A stretch of DNA of 64,000 bases from Acidimicrobiales bacterium (GCA_028285495.1 JANQPB010000029.1:273601-337600), one strand, 5' to 3'; positions 8,046-17,226 are shown, counted from the stretch's first letter. Notes: generated by a model from the letters alone, not told the origin. A program made the numbers and translations.

Positions 8046-8526
8046 CGTCCCCGGGTCCGGCGATCCCGACGACGAGCACACCGTCCCCGACGACGTCGAG
8101 TTCGCCGACGACGAGGTCGTCCCGATCCGGGAGCTGGTCGAGCTCTACGAGTCGGTCAACTGGCTGCTGTACTCGACCGACCCGGATGGCCTCGCCAGGG
8201 CCGTCGACCGCTCGACCTACGTGGTGACGGCTCGCGACGCCGACGGTGAGCTGATCGGCCTCGCCCGCGGCGTGAGCGACGACGTGTCGATCCTGCACAT
8301 CCAGGACGTCCTGGTCCGCCCCGACCGCCAGCGGCAGGGCATCGGCCGGTTCCTGGTCCTGGTCGTCCTGCAGCGGTTCCGGCACGTCCGCCAGCGGGTC
8401 CTCCTGACCGACGACGAGCCGCGCCAGCTGGCCTTCTACCGCTCGCTCGGCTTCCAGAACGTGCGCGACATCGGCCGACCGGCGGTCAACGCCTTCGTGC
8501 AGTACCGGTCGGACCAGCCCGACTGA
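8038..8526 (+). CDS. GNAT-family N-acetyltransferase
   Basis: About 162 residues if the GTG at 8038, overlapping the upstream stop, is the start; an ATG at 7975 is less likely because it lies well inside the thioesterase gene. The acetyl-CoA loop is ILHIQDVLVRPDRQRQGIGR (V-R-P then Q-R-Q-G-I-G), followed by the helix FLVLVVLQRF and the C-terminal signature AFYRSLGF. It transfers an acetyl group to an amine; the target is unknown. It is the last gene of the plus-strand run and is convergent with the kinase-fold gene that ends at 8555. Confidence 0.85.
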   Translation: MADVPGSGDPDDEHTVPDDVEFADDEVVPIRELVELYESVNWLLYSTDPDGLARAVDRSTYVVTARDADGELIGLARGVSDDVSILHIQDVLVRPDRQRQGIGRFLVLVVLQRFRHVRQRVLLTDDEPRQLAFYRSLGFQNVRDIGRPAVNAFVQYRSDQPD

Positions 8527-8554
8527 GTGGCCCGAGGGTCTGCCCGTCGCCGGC

Positions 8555-9670
8555 TCAGCGGTCGATCGAGGTCAACAGGTCGGCGGCCGTCGTCACCAGT
8601 GCGGGAAAGCGGTCTGCGACCGTCGCCATCCGCTCGTCGGTCGAGTCGCCGACCAGCCATCGGTGGTGGAGCTGTCGGACCACCACGGCCGTCTTCCACT
8701 GGGCGAAGGCGTCGTACCAGGGCGCCAGCGACACGTCGAGACCGGTCCGCTCGCCGTAGCGATCGGTGATCTCGGCTCTGGTCGGCAAGCCCATGCGCTC
8801 CAGCCCGTCGTGGCCGGTGCGGCGCGAGCCGTCGTCGCTCGGGTCGGGCCAGTAGTTGAGCAACGTCCCCAGGTCGCACAGGGGGTCGCCGAGCGTCGTC
8901 ATGTCCCAATCGAAGAACGCCGTCACCCGGTCCGGGTCGGCCGGGTCGAACAGGCAGTTGTCGAGCTTCAGGTCGTTGTGGATCAACGACACGCGCGGTG
9001 GTTGCGGGATCGAGGCCTCCAGCCGTCGATGCAGCTCACCCATCGCCTCGTCCCACTCGGGGTCGGCCACCAGCGTCCAGCGCTTGTGCCAGCCGCGGAC
9101 CTGGCGCGCCATGAACCCGTCCGGCCGGCCGAGGTCACCGAGGCCACACGCCTCGGGATCGAGCAGGTGGAACTCGGCGATGGCGTCGACGAGGGCCAAC
9201 CCGAGGCGGTGGCCGATCCGCTCGTGGCCCCGCATCGACGGGGGGATCACGCCGCGGACGACGTCGCCACGCCGGCGCTCCATGACAAAGGCGTCGGCCC
9301 CGGCGATCGCCGGGTCGTCGAGGAGCAGGTAGGCCCGGGGGGCCCGGTCGAAGTGGGCCCACAGCCGGGACAGAACCCGGTACTCGCGCTGCATGTCGTG
9401 GGCGCCCGGGGCGAGCGTGCCGAACGGTGGTCGGCGGAGGACCAGCTCGGTGTCGCCGAAGGCGATCAGGTAGGTCAGGTTGGCCGAGCCGTTGGGGAAC
9501 TGCTCGACCCTGAACGGGCCCGAGGTGTCGACGTCGGCCGGGAGGTGGTCCCGGAGGTGGGTCTCGATCCGCTCCCAGTCGAGGTCTTCGCCGGGGCGGA
9601 CCGGCGCCGTCTCGGGCGGGGCCTCGTCGGCGAAGGGGTCGACCGGGGGTGGCACGGGTGCGTCGGCCAT
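8555..9670 (-). CDS. Phosphotransferase family protein (APH fold)
   Basis: 371 residues from the ATG at 9670. The N-terminal lobe contains FPNGSANLTYLIAFGDTELV with the conserved VLRRPPFG (Arg in place of the usual Lys position). The catalytic loop is SLIHNDLKLDNCLF and the metal-binding loop is FFDWDMTTLGDPLCDLG. This is the ACAD10/choline-kinase-like branch of the APH superfamily, often linked to acyl-CoA metabolism; the substrate is unknown. The preceding Pro/Glu-rich 30 residues look flexible. No strong ribosome binding site is seen. It is convergent with the GNAT gene. Confidence 0.85.
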   Translation of the reverse strand: MADAPVPPPVDPFADEAPPETAPVRPGEDLDWERIETHLRDHLPADVDTSGPFRVEQFPNGSANLTYLIAFGDTELVLRRPPFGTLAPGAHDMQREYRVLSRLWAHFDRAPRAYLLLDDPAIAGADAFVMERRRGDVVRGVIPPSMRGHERIGHRLGLALVDAIAEFHLLDPEACGLGDLGRPDGFMARQVRGWHKRWTLVADPEWDEAMGELHRRLEASIPQPPRVSLIHNDLKLDNCLFDPADPDRVTAFFDWDMTTLGDPLCDLGTLLNYWPDPSDDGSRRTGHDGLERMGLPTRAEITDRYGERTGLDVSLAPWYDAFAQWKTAVVVRQLHHRWLVGDSTDERMATVADRFPALVTTAADLLTSIDR

Positions 9671-9786
9671 GCCGAGATTCTCGGGCCGGCTGCGCCGCCG
9701 GCGCAAGCCCTCCCGGGACCGGTGTGGCGCCCCGGAGGGGCGGTGGAGGCGGGCCGAGCGAGCGGAAGCGGGCGTCGGCGGTGCCG

Positions 9787-11025
9787 TCAGACCCGGTCGG
9801 GGTCGGCGGTGGGGTCGATCTGCAACTGGCGCTCGGCCGGCCGGGCCGGCAGCACCGTCTTCACGTAGTCCTGCAGCGCCTCCGGGGTTGGTACCCCCCG
9901 CCCCTCGCGCTCCGACATGTAGTACCGGTGCTCCAGCAGGTGGTGGAACACCTCGGCCGGCTCCAGCCGGGTCAGGCCGTCGTCGGGGATGGCCTCGATG
10001 GCCGGCTCGTAGACCTCGGCCAGCCAGCGGGCGGCAGCCACCGCCGCCGGGGTCCTGCGACCGGTCGTCGTCTCCAGGTAGGCCCGGTAGCTGGCGATGT
10101 CGGCCAGCAGCCGCCTGGCCTGGTTCTCCTGGACCTCCAGGCCCGTGCGCTTTCGCAGCTCGCGGCTGTGGTGGCCCTCCTCGACCAGGATCGGTCGGAC
10201 CCGCAGGCCCGAGCCGTCGGCCTTGATCGCCAGCTCCTCGACGTCGAACCCGAGCTCGTTCAGGTGCCGGATCCGCTGGTCGATCCGCCACCGCTCGGTC
10301 GGCTGGTAGGTCTCGAGTCGGGTCAGCTCGTCCCACAGGCCCTCGTAGCGGGCCGCGAACTCGTCCGCGATGGCAAACGGGTCGACGTCCTCGTCGACCC
10401 GGCCGTCGGCCTGCAGGTTGAGGAGGCCGCCGGCGATGTTCTCCCTGGCGATGTCGATGTCGTGCTCCCGCATCCGGTCGCTCATCGACGTCGACCGCTC
10501 GGAGGTCTCCGCGTCGACCAGGTAGGCCATCAGCGCCCCGGCGTCTCGCCGGAACAGCGTGTTGGACAGCGAGCAGTCGCCCCAGTAGACGTGCTCGAGG
10601 TGCAGCCGGACCATCAGGACGACGCCGGCGTCGATCAGCTTGTCGGCCAGCGCCGGCCCTTCCCGCCCGAGCAGGTACCAGTAGGGGAGCGAGAAGTCGA
10701 GGTAGCGGGTGATCAGCGTGGCCCCGCCCGGGGCGTGTGACTCGGTGACCACACCGACGGGCTCGACCGTCGGCAGGTGCTCGCTCCGCAGCTCGACGAG
10801 CACGTCGTATTCGGCCCTGGCCGCCACCTCGCCCGTCTCCTTGAGGGCGTACACCCGGTCGTCGTAGCGGACGAAGCGGACAACGTGACGGCTGATGCCG
10901 TGCGCCATCTTCACCAGCCGGGGATGGCTCCACTGGGCCAGCGGCTGGTCCCACGGCAGGTCGAGGAAGTCGGGGTGGCCGCCGCGGGTGATGATCGAGA
11001 GCGAGCCGTCGTCGAGATCGGTCAT
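9787..11025 (-). CDS. DUF4032 domain protein (kinase-like)
   Basis: 412 residues. Recognisable DUF4032 blocks are YALKETGEVAARAEYDVLVE, LPTVEPVGVV, GATLITRYLDFSLPYWYLL, HLEHVYWGDCSLSNTLFRRD (kinase-like catalytic loop) and AYLVDAETSER. The fold resembles lipopolysaccharide and protein kinases, with Lys in ALKE and Asp in WGDCSLSN, so ATP-dependent phosphorylation is likely, but no substrate is established. It overlaps the upstream small gene by 4 bases. These proteins are widespread and usually single-copy in actinobacteria. Confidence 0.85.
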   Translation of the reverse strand: MTDLDDGSLSIITRGGHPDFLDLPWDQPLAQWSHPRLVKMAHGISRHVVRFVRYDDRVYALKETGEVAARAEYDVLVELRSEHLPTVEPVGVVTESHAPGGATLITRYLDFSLPYWYLLGREGPALADKLIDAGVVLMVRLHLEHVYWGDCSLSNTLFRRDAGALMAYLVDAETSERSTSMSDRMREHDIDIARENIAGGLLNLQADGRVDEDVDPFAIADEFAARYEGLWDELTRLETYQPTERWRIDQRIRHLNELGFDVEELAIKADGSGLRVRPILVEEGHHSRELRKRTGLEVQENQARRLLADIASYRAYLETTTGRRTPAAVAAARWLAEVYEPAIEAIPDDGLTRLEPAEVFHHLLEHRYYMSEREGRGVPTPEALQDYVKTVLPARPAERQLQIDPTADPDRV

Positions 11026-11369
11026 CGGCCGACCGGGCCGCTCGGCCCGAGGTCACCCGGGCGGGTCGGCGGCGGGTAGTAGCGGTCGACCAGACGGTGG
11101 TCGAACAGCCGGTTGGCCTCCCGCTGGATGCAGAAGTCGGCGCGCGCCCGCTCGTAGTTGGCGAAGGCCTGCCGGTAGTCGTGGTCGGCCGAGCGGCGGC
11201 CGGCGACGTCACCGGCCCGATCGGCCAGGACCAACCGGTGTCTGGCCTCGGCGCAGCCGGCCACGGCGTTGGCCAGCCGTCGGCCGGCCCGGCCGAGGGC
11301 GCTGGCCCGCTCGGCGTTCAGGTCCTGCTCGACGAGGGCGTGGAACTGGGCGGAGGTTCCCGTGTCCAT
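11022..11369 (-). CDS. Small helical protein coupled to DUF4032
   Basis: 115 residues, overlapping the DUF4032 gene by 4 bases. The body (residues 8-85) is a charged, Ala-rich helical stretch (AEARHRLVLADRAGD, YRQAFANYERARADFCIQRE), with no signal peptide or membrane segment. The C-terminal 20 residues are Pro/Gly-rich. No family recognised. Tight coupling suggests it is a partner of the DUF4032 protein. Confidence 0.55.
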   Translation of the reverse strand: MDTGTSAQFHALVEQDLNAERASALGRAGRRLANAVAGCAEARHRLVLADRAGDVAGRRSADHDYRQAFANYERARADFCIQREANRLFDHRLVDRYYPPPTRPGDLGPSGPVGR

Positions 11370-11404
11370 GCCCCCCAGTCAACCGGATCGGCCGGGTCGA
11401 ACCA

Positions 11405-12064
11405 CTACCGGGTGTCCGGCGGCACCGACCCCGAGGTGGCCCGCAGGTGGACCACCCGGATGGGGACGTCGCCGAGCTCGTCGCTGGCCGGCAGGTAGGG
11501 CTGGGGCTCGGACACCGCCTCGATCCGGCAGCGGTCGGCGGCGGCCAGTCGCTCGAGGGCGGCCATCGTGTCCCGCTCGGCCCAGAGGTCGTCCCGCTGG
11601 GTGAACAGCACCGACCCGTCGCCGACGACGGCCCGGCAGAACTCGCCGACGACCGCCTCGACATCGGGGAGATAGGTCATGACGCCGACGCAGACCAGCG
11701 CGGCGAAGGCGCCGTCGGGCCAGGGGAGGGGCTCGGACTGGAGATCGAGCTCGGTCAGGTCCCGGTAGGCGCCCGTGGCGGCGGCGATCTCCAGCGACTT
11801 CGGCGACAGGTCGACCCCGGAGACCTGGGCGAAGCCGGCGTCGACCAGGTGTCGGCCGACCAGGCCGGTACCGCAGCCGACGTCGAGCACCGGTCTGGCC
11901 CCGGGCTGGACCGCCCGCAGCCGTTCGACCACCGCCGCCGGCGCCCGGTACGACCAGGCTTGCAGGTCGCGGTCGTACCCGTCGGCCCACGCGTCGTAGA
12001 TGGCGGCGACGGCCTCGGGATCGTGCTGTCCCTGCCGGAGCCAGTCGGGGTCGCGCTCGGCCAT
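11405..12064 (-). CDS. Class I SAM-dependent methyltransferase
   Basis: 219 residues. The SAM-binding motif I is VLDVGCGTGLVGRHL (about residues 60-75), with the following acidic residue in VSGVDLS, then LTELDLQ and the post-motif strand FAALVCVGVMTYL. The N-terminus AAIYDAWADGYDRDL is typical of small-molecule methyltransferases of the UbiE/Williams-Beuren-type group. Acceptor unknown. It stands alone between the carbonic anhydrase and the DUF4032 pair. Confidence 0.85.
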   Translation of the reverse strand: MAERDPDWLRQGQHDPEAVAAIYDAWADGYDRDLQAWSYRAPAAVVERLRAVQPGARPVLDVGCGTGLVGRHLVDAGFAQVSGVDLSPKSLEIAAATGAYRDLTELDLQSEPLPWPDGAFAALVCVGVMTYLPDVEAVVGEFCRAVVGDGSVLFTQRDDLWAERDTMAALERLAAADRCRIEAVSEPQPYLPASDELGDVPIRVVHLRATSGSVPPDTR

Positions 12065-12132
12065 CGCCCGACCCTATGCGATGCCCGCCGGCCACCGCCC
12101 CTCGGCCGGGGCGATCGGATCGGGGGGAGGGC

Positions 12133-12636
12133 TCAGGCCTCCTTCAGCAGTCCGTCGTCGACGTCGTACACGAAGCCGCGGATGTGGTCCTTGTGGAGGA
12201 TGAACGGGCTGTGCTGGAGGCGGGCGATCGACTGGCGGACGTCGACGAACGGGTCGTCGAAGCCCTCGACCGACCAGGTCGGCTTCACGCCGGTGTCGGC
12301 TTCGAGCTGCCGGCGGAACTCGGCCTCGTCGACGTGGTGCAGGCCGCAGCGGGTGTGGTGGATGAGCACGATCTCCCGGGTGCCCAGGGCCCGCTGCGAC
12401 AGGCACAGCGAGCGGATCACGTCGTCGGTGACGATCCCGCCGCCGTTGGCGATGACATGGGCGTCGCCGTTGTTCAGCCCGAGCAGGGCCAGCACGTCGA
12501 GCCTGGCGTCCATGCAGGCCACGACGGCCAGCCCGAGCGCAGGCCTGCCGGAGAGATCGGCGTCGGCGAACGCATCGGCGTAGTTCCGGTTGCGTTCGAG
12601 CAGTTCGTCGACGATTGGTGTGAAATCGGTGCTCAC
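12133..12636 (-). CDS. Beta-class carbonic anhydrase
   Basis: 167 residues, short for the family but complete. It interconverts CO2 and bicarbonate in the cytoplasm. Zinc-binding blocks: CMDAR (Cys and the Asp-Arg dyad, about residues 41-45), then IHHTRCG (His and Cys, about residues 92-98). It also has HVIANGGGIVTDDVIRSL, which forms the active-site loop of small prokaryotic beta enzymes. The C-terminal FVYDVDDGLLKEA is the usual end. It neighbours HtpX and the antiporter operon; a link through pH or bicarbonate homeostasis is only a guess. Confidence 0.92.
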   Translation of the reverse strand: MSTDFTPIVDELLERNRNYADAFADADLSGRPALGLAVVACMDARLDVLALLGLNNGDAHVIANGGGIVTDDVIRSLCLSQRALGTREIVLIHHTRCGLHHVDEAEFRRQLEADTGVKPTWSVEGFDDPFVDVRQSIARLQHSPFILHKDHIRGFVYDVDDGLLKEA

Positions 12637-12709
12637 GGCGTCTCCTACACGGTCATCGGGAGAGTCCGCCGCCAGCGTAGCTCCGTGTTCTGGCTCGGAG
12701 CCCGGACGG

Positions 12710-13588
12710 TCAGGCGCTCGGGATCGCCCCGTAGCCCATCAGCCGCTCGATGCGGTCCTCGGTGCTGGGGTGGGTCGAGAACAGCCTGGCCATGTCCGGG
12801 CCCCTCCGGCTCCGTCGCAGCCCGGCCAGCGGGTTGTGGATGTAGGCGTGGGCCTGGGCCGGCGCCACGTCCATCGGGGCCCGGGTGGCCAGGGTCTCGA
12901 TCCGGCGGAGGGCCCGGGCGAGGGGCTCGCCGGTTCCGAGCAGCTCGGCGGCGCCCCGATCGGCCTCGAACTCCCGCGATCGGCTGATCGCCATCTGCAG
13001 CACGCTGGCCGCCAGCGGGGCCAGCAGGGCGGTGGCGATCAGGGCGATCGGGTTCGGGTTCTCGTCGTCGCCGCCGCCGAACATCGTCGCCCACATCGCC
13101 ATGTTGGCGATGAAGGAGATTGCGGTGGCGATGGCGGCCGCCACGGAGCCGATCAGGATGTCGCGGTGCTTCACGTGCATCAGCTCGTGGGCCATCACCG
13201 CCGCCACCTCGTCGTGCGGGAGCGCCTGCAGGAGGCCCTCGGTTGCGCAGACGACGGCGTGGTTCGGGTTGCGGCCGGTGGCGAACGCGTTCGGCTGCAT
13301 CTCGGGCGAGATGGCCACGGTCGGCATCGGCATGCCGGCCCGCTGGGCCAGCTCGGCCACGGTCGAGTAGAGCTGCGGGTGGTCGTTCGGCCCGATCACC
13401 TGGGCCCGGGCGGATCGGAGGGCCAGCTTGTCGCTGAACCAGTAGCTCGAGCCGACCATGACCAGGGCCAGGACGAGGCCGATGATCAGGGCGCCGCTCG
13501 AGCCGCCGCCGAGGACCCCGGCGACGGTGACGATGAGCCCGCCGAGGGTGGCGAGCAGGACGGTGGTTTTCATGGTGTTACGGATCAT
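12710..13588 (-). CDS. htpX: HtpX-type zinc metalloprotease (M48)
   Basis: About 292 residues. I chose the ATG at 13588 over 13606 because GAGAGGAG lies 5-9 bases upstream. A membrane protease that degrades misfolded membrane proteins. Features: two N-terminal membrane helices (MKTTVLLATLGGLIVTVAGV, LIIGLVLALVMVG), the zinc site AHELMHVKHRD (HExxH), two further helices (AAAIATAISFIANMAMWATM, LLAPLAASVLQMAI) and the third ligand Glu in SREFEADR. The C-terminal FSTHPSTEDRIERL is the family signature. It overlaps mnhG by 11 bases, so it may be co-transcribed with the antiporter operon. Confidence 0.93.
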   Translation of the reverse strand: MIRNTMKTTVLLATLGGLIVTVAGVLGGGSSGALIIGLVLALVMVGSSYWFSDKLALRSARAQVIGPNDHPQLYSTVAELAQRAGMPMPTVAISPEMQPNAFATGRNPNHAVVCATEGLLQALPHDEVAAVMAHELMHVKHRDILIGSVAAAIATAISFIANMAMWATMFGGGDDENPNPIALIATALLAPLAASVLQMAISRSREFEADRGAAELLGTGEPLARALRRIETLATRAPMDVAPAQAHAYIHNPLAGLRRSRRGPDMARLFSTHPSTEDRIERLMGYGAIPSA

Positions 13589-13955
13589 GGAGGTGCTCCT
13601 CTCCATCTGGCGGGTGTGCCGACGACGGCACGGTTTCGGGGTCGATCGGTTGGCCGGCCAGCTCGTCGACGGCCGGCCGGGTGGTCGGGTCGGTGCGGTG
13701 GACCGCCCGGAAGAGCAGGTGGATGCCGACCGGGAGGGTCAACGTCAGGGCGGCCGCGGCGAGCAGCAGCCTGGCTGCGTCGTTGGCGCCGAGCTCGATC
13801 GAGGCGCCGCCGGCGGCGATCAGGAAGGCGATCGGGGCCGCCTTGCCCGCAGCATGGAACCGGGCGTACGGGCTGTTGAAGCGGACGAGGCCGAATCCGG
13901 CGAGGAGGGCGACGGCGCTGCCGGCGAGGATCAGGATCGCGGCGACCGGATTCAC
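13578..13955 (-). CDS. mnhG: Na+/H+ antiporter subunit G
   Basis: 125 residues. Three membrane helices (AAILILAGSAVALLAGFGLVRF, AAPIAFLIAAGGASIEL, LLLAAAALTLTLPVGIHLLF) with the family block FNSPYARFHAAGKAA. This is the small MrpG/MnhG subunit of the multisubunit monovalent cation/proton antiporter. The C-terminal tail of about 35 residues is Pro/Glu/His-rich and unusual in length. Last of seven overlapping genes. Confidence 0.9.
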   Translation of the reverse strand: MNPVAAILILAGSAVALLAGFGLVRFNSPYARFHAAGKAAPIAFLIAAGGASIELGANDAARLLLAAAALTLTLPVGIHLLFRAVHRTDPTTRPAVDELAGQPIDPETVPSSAHPPDGEEHLHDP

Positions 13956-14212
13956 TCTCGCCCCCTTCCGTTCTCGATGAACTGGCTGGCGGCCACCGTG
14001 GCCGTGAAGCCGATGATGGCGATGACGACCAGCAGGTTGATGTAGGCGGTGTCGCCGGTCCCGGCGGCCCGGACGACGATGGCCCCCATGAGGCTCATGA
14101 GGGCGACGTCGAGGGCGGCGACCCGATCGGCCAGACCGGGCCCGACCAGGAGGCGGATCGTGGCGCAGGCGCCACTGACCACGAAGCAGACGATGGCGAT
14201 CGAGGCGATCAT
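13952..14212 (-). CDS. mnhF: Na+/H+ antiporter subunit F
   Basis: 86 residues from an ATG overlapping the mnhE stop by 4 bases. Three helices; the block RLLVGPGLADRVAALDVALM is the MrpF/MnhF signature. Overlaps mnhG by 4 bases. Part of the membrane complex that exchanges sodium or potassium for protons. Confidence 0.9.
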   Translation of the reverse strand: MIASIAIVCFVVSGACATIRLLVGPGLADRVAALDVALMSLMGAIVVRAAGTGDTAYINLLVVIAIIGFTATVAASQFIENGRGRE

Positions 14213-14796
14213 GATCCGCTCACCGCCGTGTCGTCGGCCGGCTCGGCGTCCGCGCCGACGCTGTCGTGGGGGAAGGCCGCACAGGCGAGATCGGACAGCT
14301 CCTGGACATGGGCGATGACCTCCTCCTTGTCCTCGCGGTGCAGGAGGTGGACGTACAGCACGTTCCGGTCGAAGTCGGTGGTGACCACCGCCGTGCCAGG
14401 GGTGACCGTGATGCCGACGACGAGCAGGAGGTAGTGGTGCCTGGCCTGCTCGGTCAGGGGCACGGCGACGATGGCCTCGTCGCCCTGGCCGGGGGTGAGG
14501 ACCTCCCGGGTCACCGAGTACGTCGAGAGGACCAGGTCCTTGGCCACCAGGTAGGCCAGCCGGCCGAGCGGCTTGAGCCGGACGCGGCCCGAGGTGATGC
14601 CGTCGAGGCCGGTCCGGTTGTAGACGCCGTAGGCGACGATGGCGCCGGAGACGGCGATCCCGGAGAGGACGTTGGCCACCGTGATCGAGCCCCACAGGGC
14701 GCACCAGGCGAGCGTGAGGGCCAGGATCAGCAGCGCGTGCTTCGCTCGCATCTGCCGCACGAGGGCGGCGGCACCGTCGGTGATCGCCGCGGTCAT
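14209..14796 (-). CDS. mnhE: Na+/H+ antiporter subunit E
   Basis: 195 residues from the ATG at 14796, which overlaps the mnhD stop. Two N-terminal helices (LLILALTLAWCALWG, ANVLSGIAVSGAIVAYGVY), then the cytoplasmic block VAKDLVLSTYSVTREVLTPG and ITVTPGTAVVTTDFDRNVLYVHLLH, which is the MrpE signature. The C-terminal tail is acidic. Required for assembly of the Mrp complex in studied organisms. Confidence 0.92.
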   Translation of the reverse strand: MTAAITDGAAALVRQMRAKHALLILALTLAWCALWGSITVANVLSGIAVSGAIVAYGVYNRTGLDGITSGRVRLKPLGRLAYLVAKDLVLSTYSVTREVLTPGQGDEAIVAVPLTEQARHHYLLLVVGITVTPGTAVVTTDFDRNVLYVHLLHREDKEEVIAHVQELSDLACAAFPHDSVGADAEPADDTAVSGS

Positions 14797-16304
14797 GACA
14801 GGACCTCGCTGATGTATCGATCCGGGTTGACCAGATCGTCGGCCGCCCGATCGCTCATGTCCCACAGCGGCCCGGCGAACAGTGCGACCGCCAGGGTGCC
14901 GGCGACGGCGATGCCGGTGGTGGCCTCCATGACGTAGCGGCGGCGGCCGGCGCCGGCGTAGGCGTCTTGGGCTGGCGGGCCGTCGGGCGAGTCCGGCGTC
15001 GGCTCGGGCTCGTCGCCCCAGAAGACGTTGAGCCAGATCTTCGTCATCGACAGCAGGGTCAGGATGCTGGCGAGGAGCGACACGACCACGATGGGGATCG
15101 AGCTGGCGGCGACGCCGGCGTCGACGAGGGCCAGCTTGGCCACGAAGCCGGAGAACGGCGGGAGGCCGGCCAGGCTGAGGGCCGGCAGGGCGAACAGCAG
15201 CGCGATGATCGGACGGCGCCTCGCCAGGCCGCCGATCTCGTCGAGGGCCGAGGTGTCCTCGGCGTCCTCGATCAGGCCGCCGACCAGGAACAGAACGGTC
15301 TTGACCGGGATCTGGTGGACCAGGAAGATCACGGTGCCGGCCACGCCGGCGACGGTGAACAGGCCGACGCCCATCAGCATGTAGCCGATCTGGCTGACGG
15401 TGTGGAACGACAGGATCCGCTTGATGTCGTCCTGGGCCAGGGCGCCCGACACCCCGATGAGCATCGTGGCCCCGGCGACGACGAGGATCACGGGGCCGAG
15501 CTCCTCCATGCCGGTCAGGGTGTTGAAGCGGACGATGGCGTAGACGCCGATCTTGGTCAGCAGGCCGGCGAAGACCGCCGTGATCGTGGTCGGTGCGGTG
15601 GGGTAGCTGTCCGGCAGCCACGAGAACAGGGGGAAGGCGGCGGCCTTGGTGCCGAACACGACGAGGAACCACAGCCCGATGCCCAGGCGGGTGCCGCTGT
15701 CCAGCTCGGGGATGCGCTCGGCCAGCAGGGCCATGTTGACCGTGCCGGTGGCGGCGTAGACGAAGGCGACCCCGAGCAGGAACAGCGTCGAGGCCATGAG
15801 GTTCATGACCACGTAGGTCATGCCGGCGTTGATCTGGCCACGGTGGCCCTGGTGGGTCAGCAGGACGTAGCTGCAGACCAGGATCATCTCGAAGGCGACG
15901 AACAGGGTGAACAGGTCGCCGGTGAGGAACGCGAGCGAGACCCCGGAGCTGAGGACGAGCAGGATCGGGCCGGCCACCTCCGGGTCCGCGCCCCAGACCG
16001 TCCGTCGCTGGGCGATGGCGAAGATCTCGACGACGAGGATGGTGGCGAGGGCGACCATCAGGATCAGCGAGGCGAACAGGTCGGCCACCAGCACGATCCC
16101 GAGCTCCGGGTCCCAGCCGCCGATCCGGACGACGACGGATCCGTTGGCCCGGACCTCGGCCAGGAGCCAGATCGAGCCGATGGCCGACGCGGCCAGGGAT
16201 CCGAGCGTGATGGCGTCGCTGAGCAGGGCCCGGCTGCGGGCCAGCAGGCCGCCGGCGGCGGCGATGATGGGAACGACGATCAGGAGGGCCACCACGTTGC
16301 TCAT
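14793..16304 (-). CDS. mnhD: Na+/H+ antiporter subunit D
   Basis: 503 residues, about 14 predicted helices, proton-translocating antiporter-like subunit homologous to NuoL/M/N. The block MILVCSYVLLTHQGHRGQINAGMT (split here: MILVCSYVLL, HQGHRGQINA) and GTKAAAFPLFSWLPDSYPTA carry the conserved charged residues, including the Lys in TM7. Starts overlapping the mnhC stop and ends overlapping mnhE, both by 4 bases. Confidence 0.93.
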   Translation of the reverse strand: MSNVVALLIVVPIIAAAGGLLARSRALLSDAITLGSLAASAIGSIWLLAEVRANGSVVVRIGGWDPELGIVLVADLFASLILMVALATILVVEIFAIAQRRTVWGADPEVAGPILLVLSSGVSLAFLTGDLFTLFVAFEMILVCSYVLLTHQGHRGQINAGMTYVVMNLMASTLFLLGVAFVYAATGTVNMALLAERIPELDSGTRLGIGLWFLVVFGTKAAAFPLFSWLPDSYPTAPTTITAVFAGLLTKIGVYAIVRFNTLTGMEELGPVILVVAGATMLIGVSGALAQDDIKRILSFHTVSQIGYMLMGVGLFTVAGVAGTVIFLVHQIPVKTVLFLVGGLIEDAEDTSALDEIGGLARRRPIIALLFALPALSLAGLPPFSGFVAKLALVDAGVAASSIPIVVVSLLASILTLLSMTKIWLNVFWGDEPEPTPDSPDGPPAQDAYAGAGRRRYVMEATTGIAVAGTLAVALFAGPLWDMSDRAADDLVNPDRYISEVLS

Positions 16305-16771
16305 GACGCCGCCGGCTCCTGGGTCGTCACGCCGCGTCCGACCGGGACGCCGTCGTCGAGCCGGTCGCCGGCGTCGGTCTCCGACGGTGCCGGGCGGGCC
16401 TCCGCATCCCCGTCATCGGTTCCGGTCTCGTCGTCGGCGATCCGACGGTCCTCGAGGTCGTCTTCGACGAGGTCGTCGCCCGTCAGCTCGTTCTGGCGTC
16501 TGGCCAGAGCCAGCAGGAACAGGGTCAGGCCGAACGAGATCACGATCGCCGTCAGCGACAGCGCCTGGGGGAGCGGGTTGGCCGCCGTGTCGTCGACCCG
16601 GTCGGCCAGCGGTGGCTGGGCGGCCCGCCCGCCGGCCCCGAGCAGCGACAGGACGGCGGCGTGGCCGAGCATCGAGAAGCCGAGGACGATGCGGGACAAC
16701 GACCGGGCGGTCACCAGGTACACACCGACGCCGACGAGACCGGCGATGGCCAGGAGCAGCGCCGCGCTCAT
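16301..16771 (-). CDS. mnhC: Na+/H+ antiporter subunit C
   Basis: 156 residues from ATG 16771. NuoK-like subunit: three helices (ALLLAIAGLVGVGVYLV, IVLGFSMLGHAAVLSLL, ALSLTAIVISFGLTLFLLAL). The segment PLPQALSLTAIVISFG is the MnhC signature. The C-terminal 60 residues are acidic and hydrophilic, a longer tail than usual. Overlaps both neighbours by 4 bases. Confidence 0.9.
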   Translation of the reverse strand: MSAALLLAIAGLVGVGVYLVTARSLSRIVLGFSMLGHAAVLSLLGAGGRAAQPPLADRVDDTAANPLPQALSLTAIVISFGLTLFLLALARRQNELTGDDLVEDDLEDRRIADDETGTDDGDAEARPAPSETDAGDRLDDGVPVGRGVTTQEPAAS

Positions 16772-17226
16772 CGGGCCGTCCCCGCATCGACACGGTCGGC
16801 CAGGTCGTCGGCGCCGAGCCCGTCGAGCACGGCGACGACCAGGCCGACGACGATCAGCACGACGCCGAGGTCGAACACCGCGGCCGAGCCCGTCTTGACC
16901 TTGCCCAGGATCGGGACGTCCCACTCCAGCACGACCTGGTCGAAGAAGGGGTCACCCCACAGCAGGGGAGCGACGGCGGTCAGCCCGACCACCACCGCCC
17001 CGGCGGCCAGGAACAGGCCCGGGTTGCGGGGGAAGGGCATGCCGGCGATCATCCGCAGCCCCATCACGGCGCCGATGACCAGGCCGGCGGCGAAGCCGCC
17101 CCCTGGCTGGTTGTGGCCGGAGAAGAAGAGGAACGCAGCCACCAGCAGCGCCACCGGCGTGACGGTGCGGACCGCCAGCTCGATGGCCCGTGACGGTGGT
17201 GGCGGCGGGGCGCCGGTGGTGGTCAT
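16768..17226 (-). CDS. mnhB: Na+/H+ antiporter subunit B
   Basis: 152 residues from ATG 17226. MnhB domain: helices VTPVALLVAAFLFFSG and GGGFAAGLVIGAVMGLRMIA around the conserved block FSGHNQPGGGFAAGL, then two more helices. Overlaps the mnhA stop (17223) by 4 bases and mnhC by 4. The sequence is complete, so the operon has the separate-B arrangement, not an A-B fusion. Confidence 0.92.
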   Translation of the reverse strand: MTTTGAPPPPPSRAIELAVRTVTPVALLVAAFLFFSGHNQPGGGFAAGLVIGAVMGLRMIAGMPFPRNPGLFLAAGAVVVGLTAVAPLLWGDPFFDQVVLEWDVPILGKVKTGSAAVFDLGVVLIVVGLVVAVLDGLGADDLADRVDAGTAR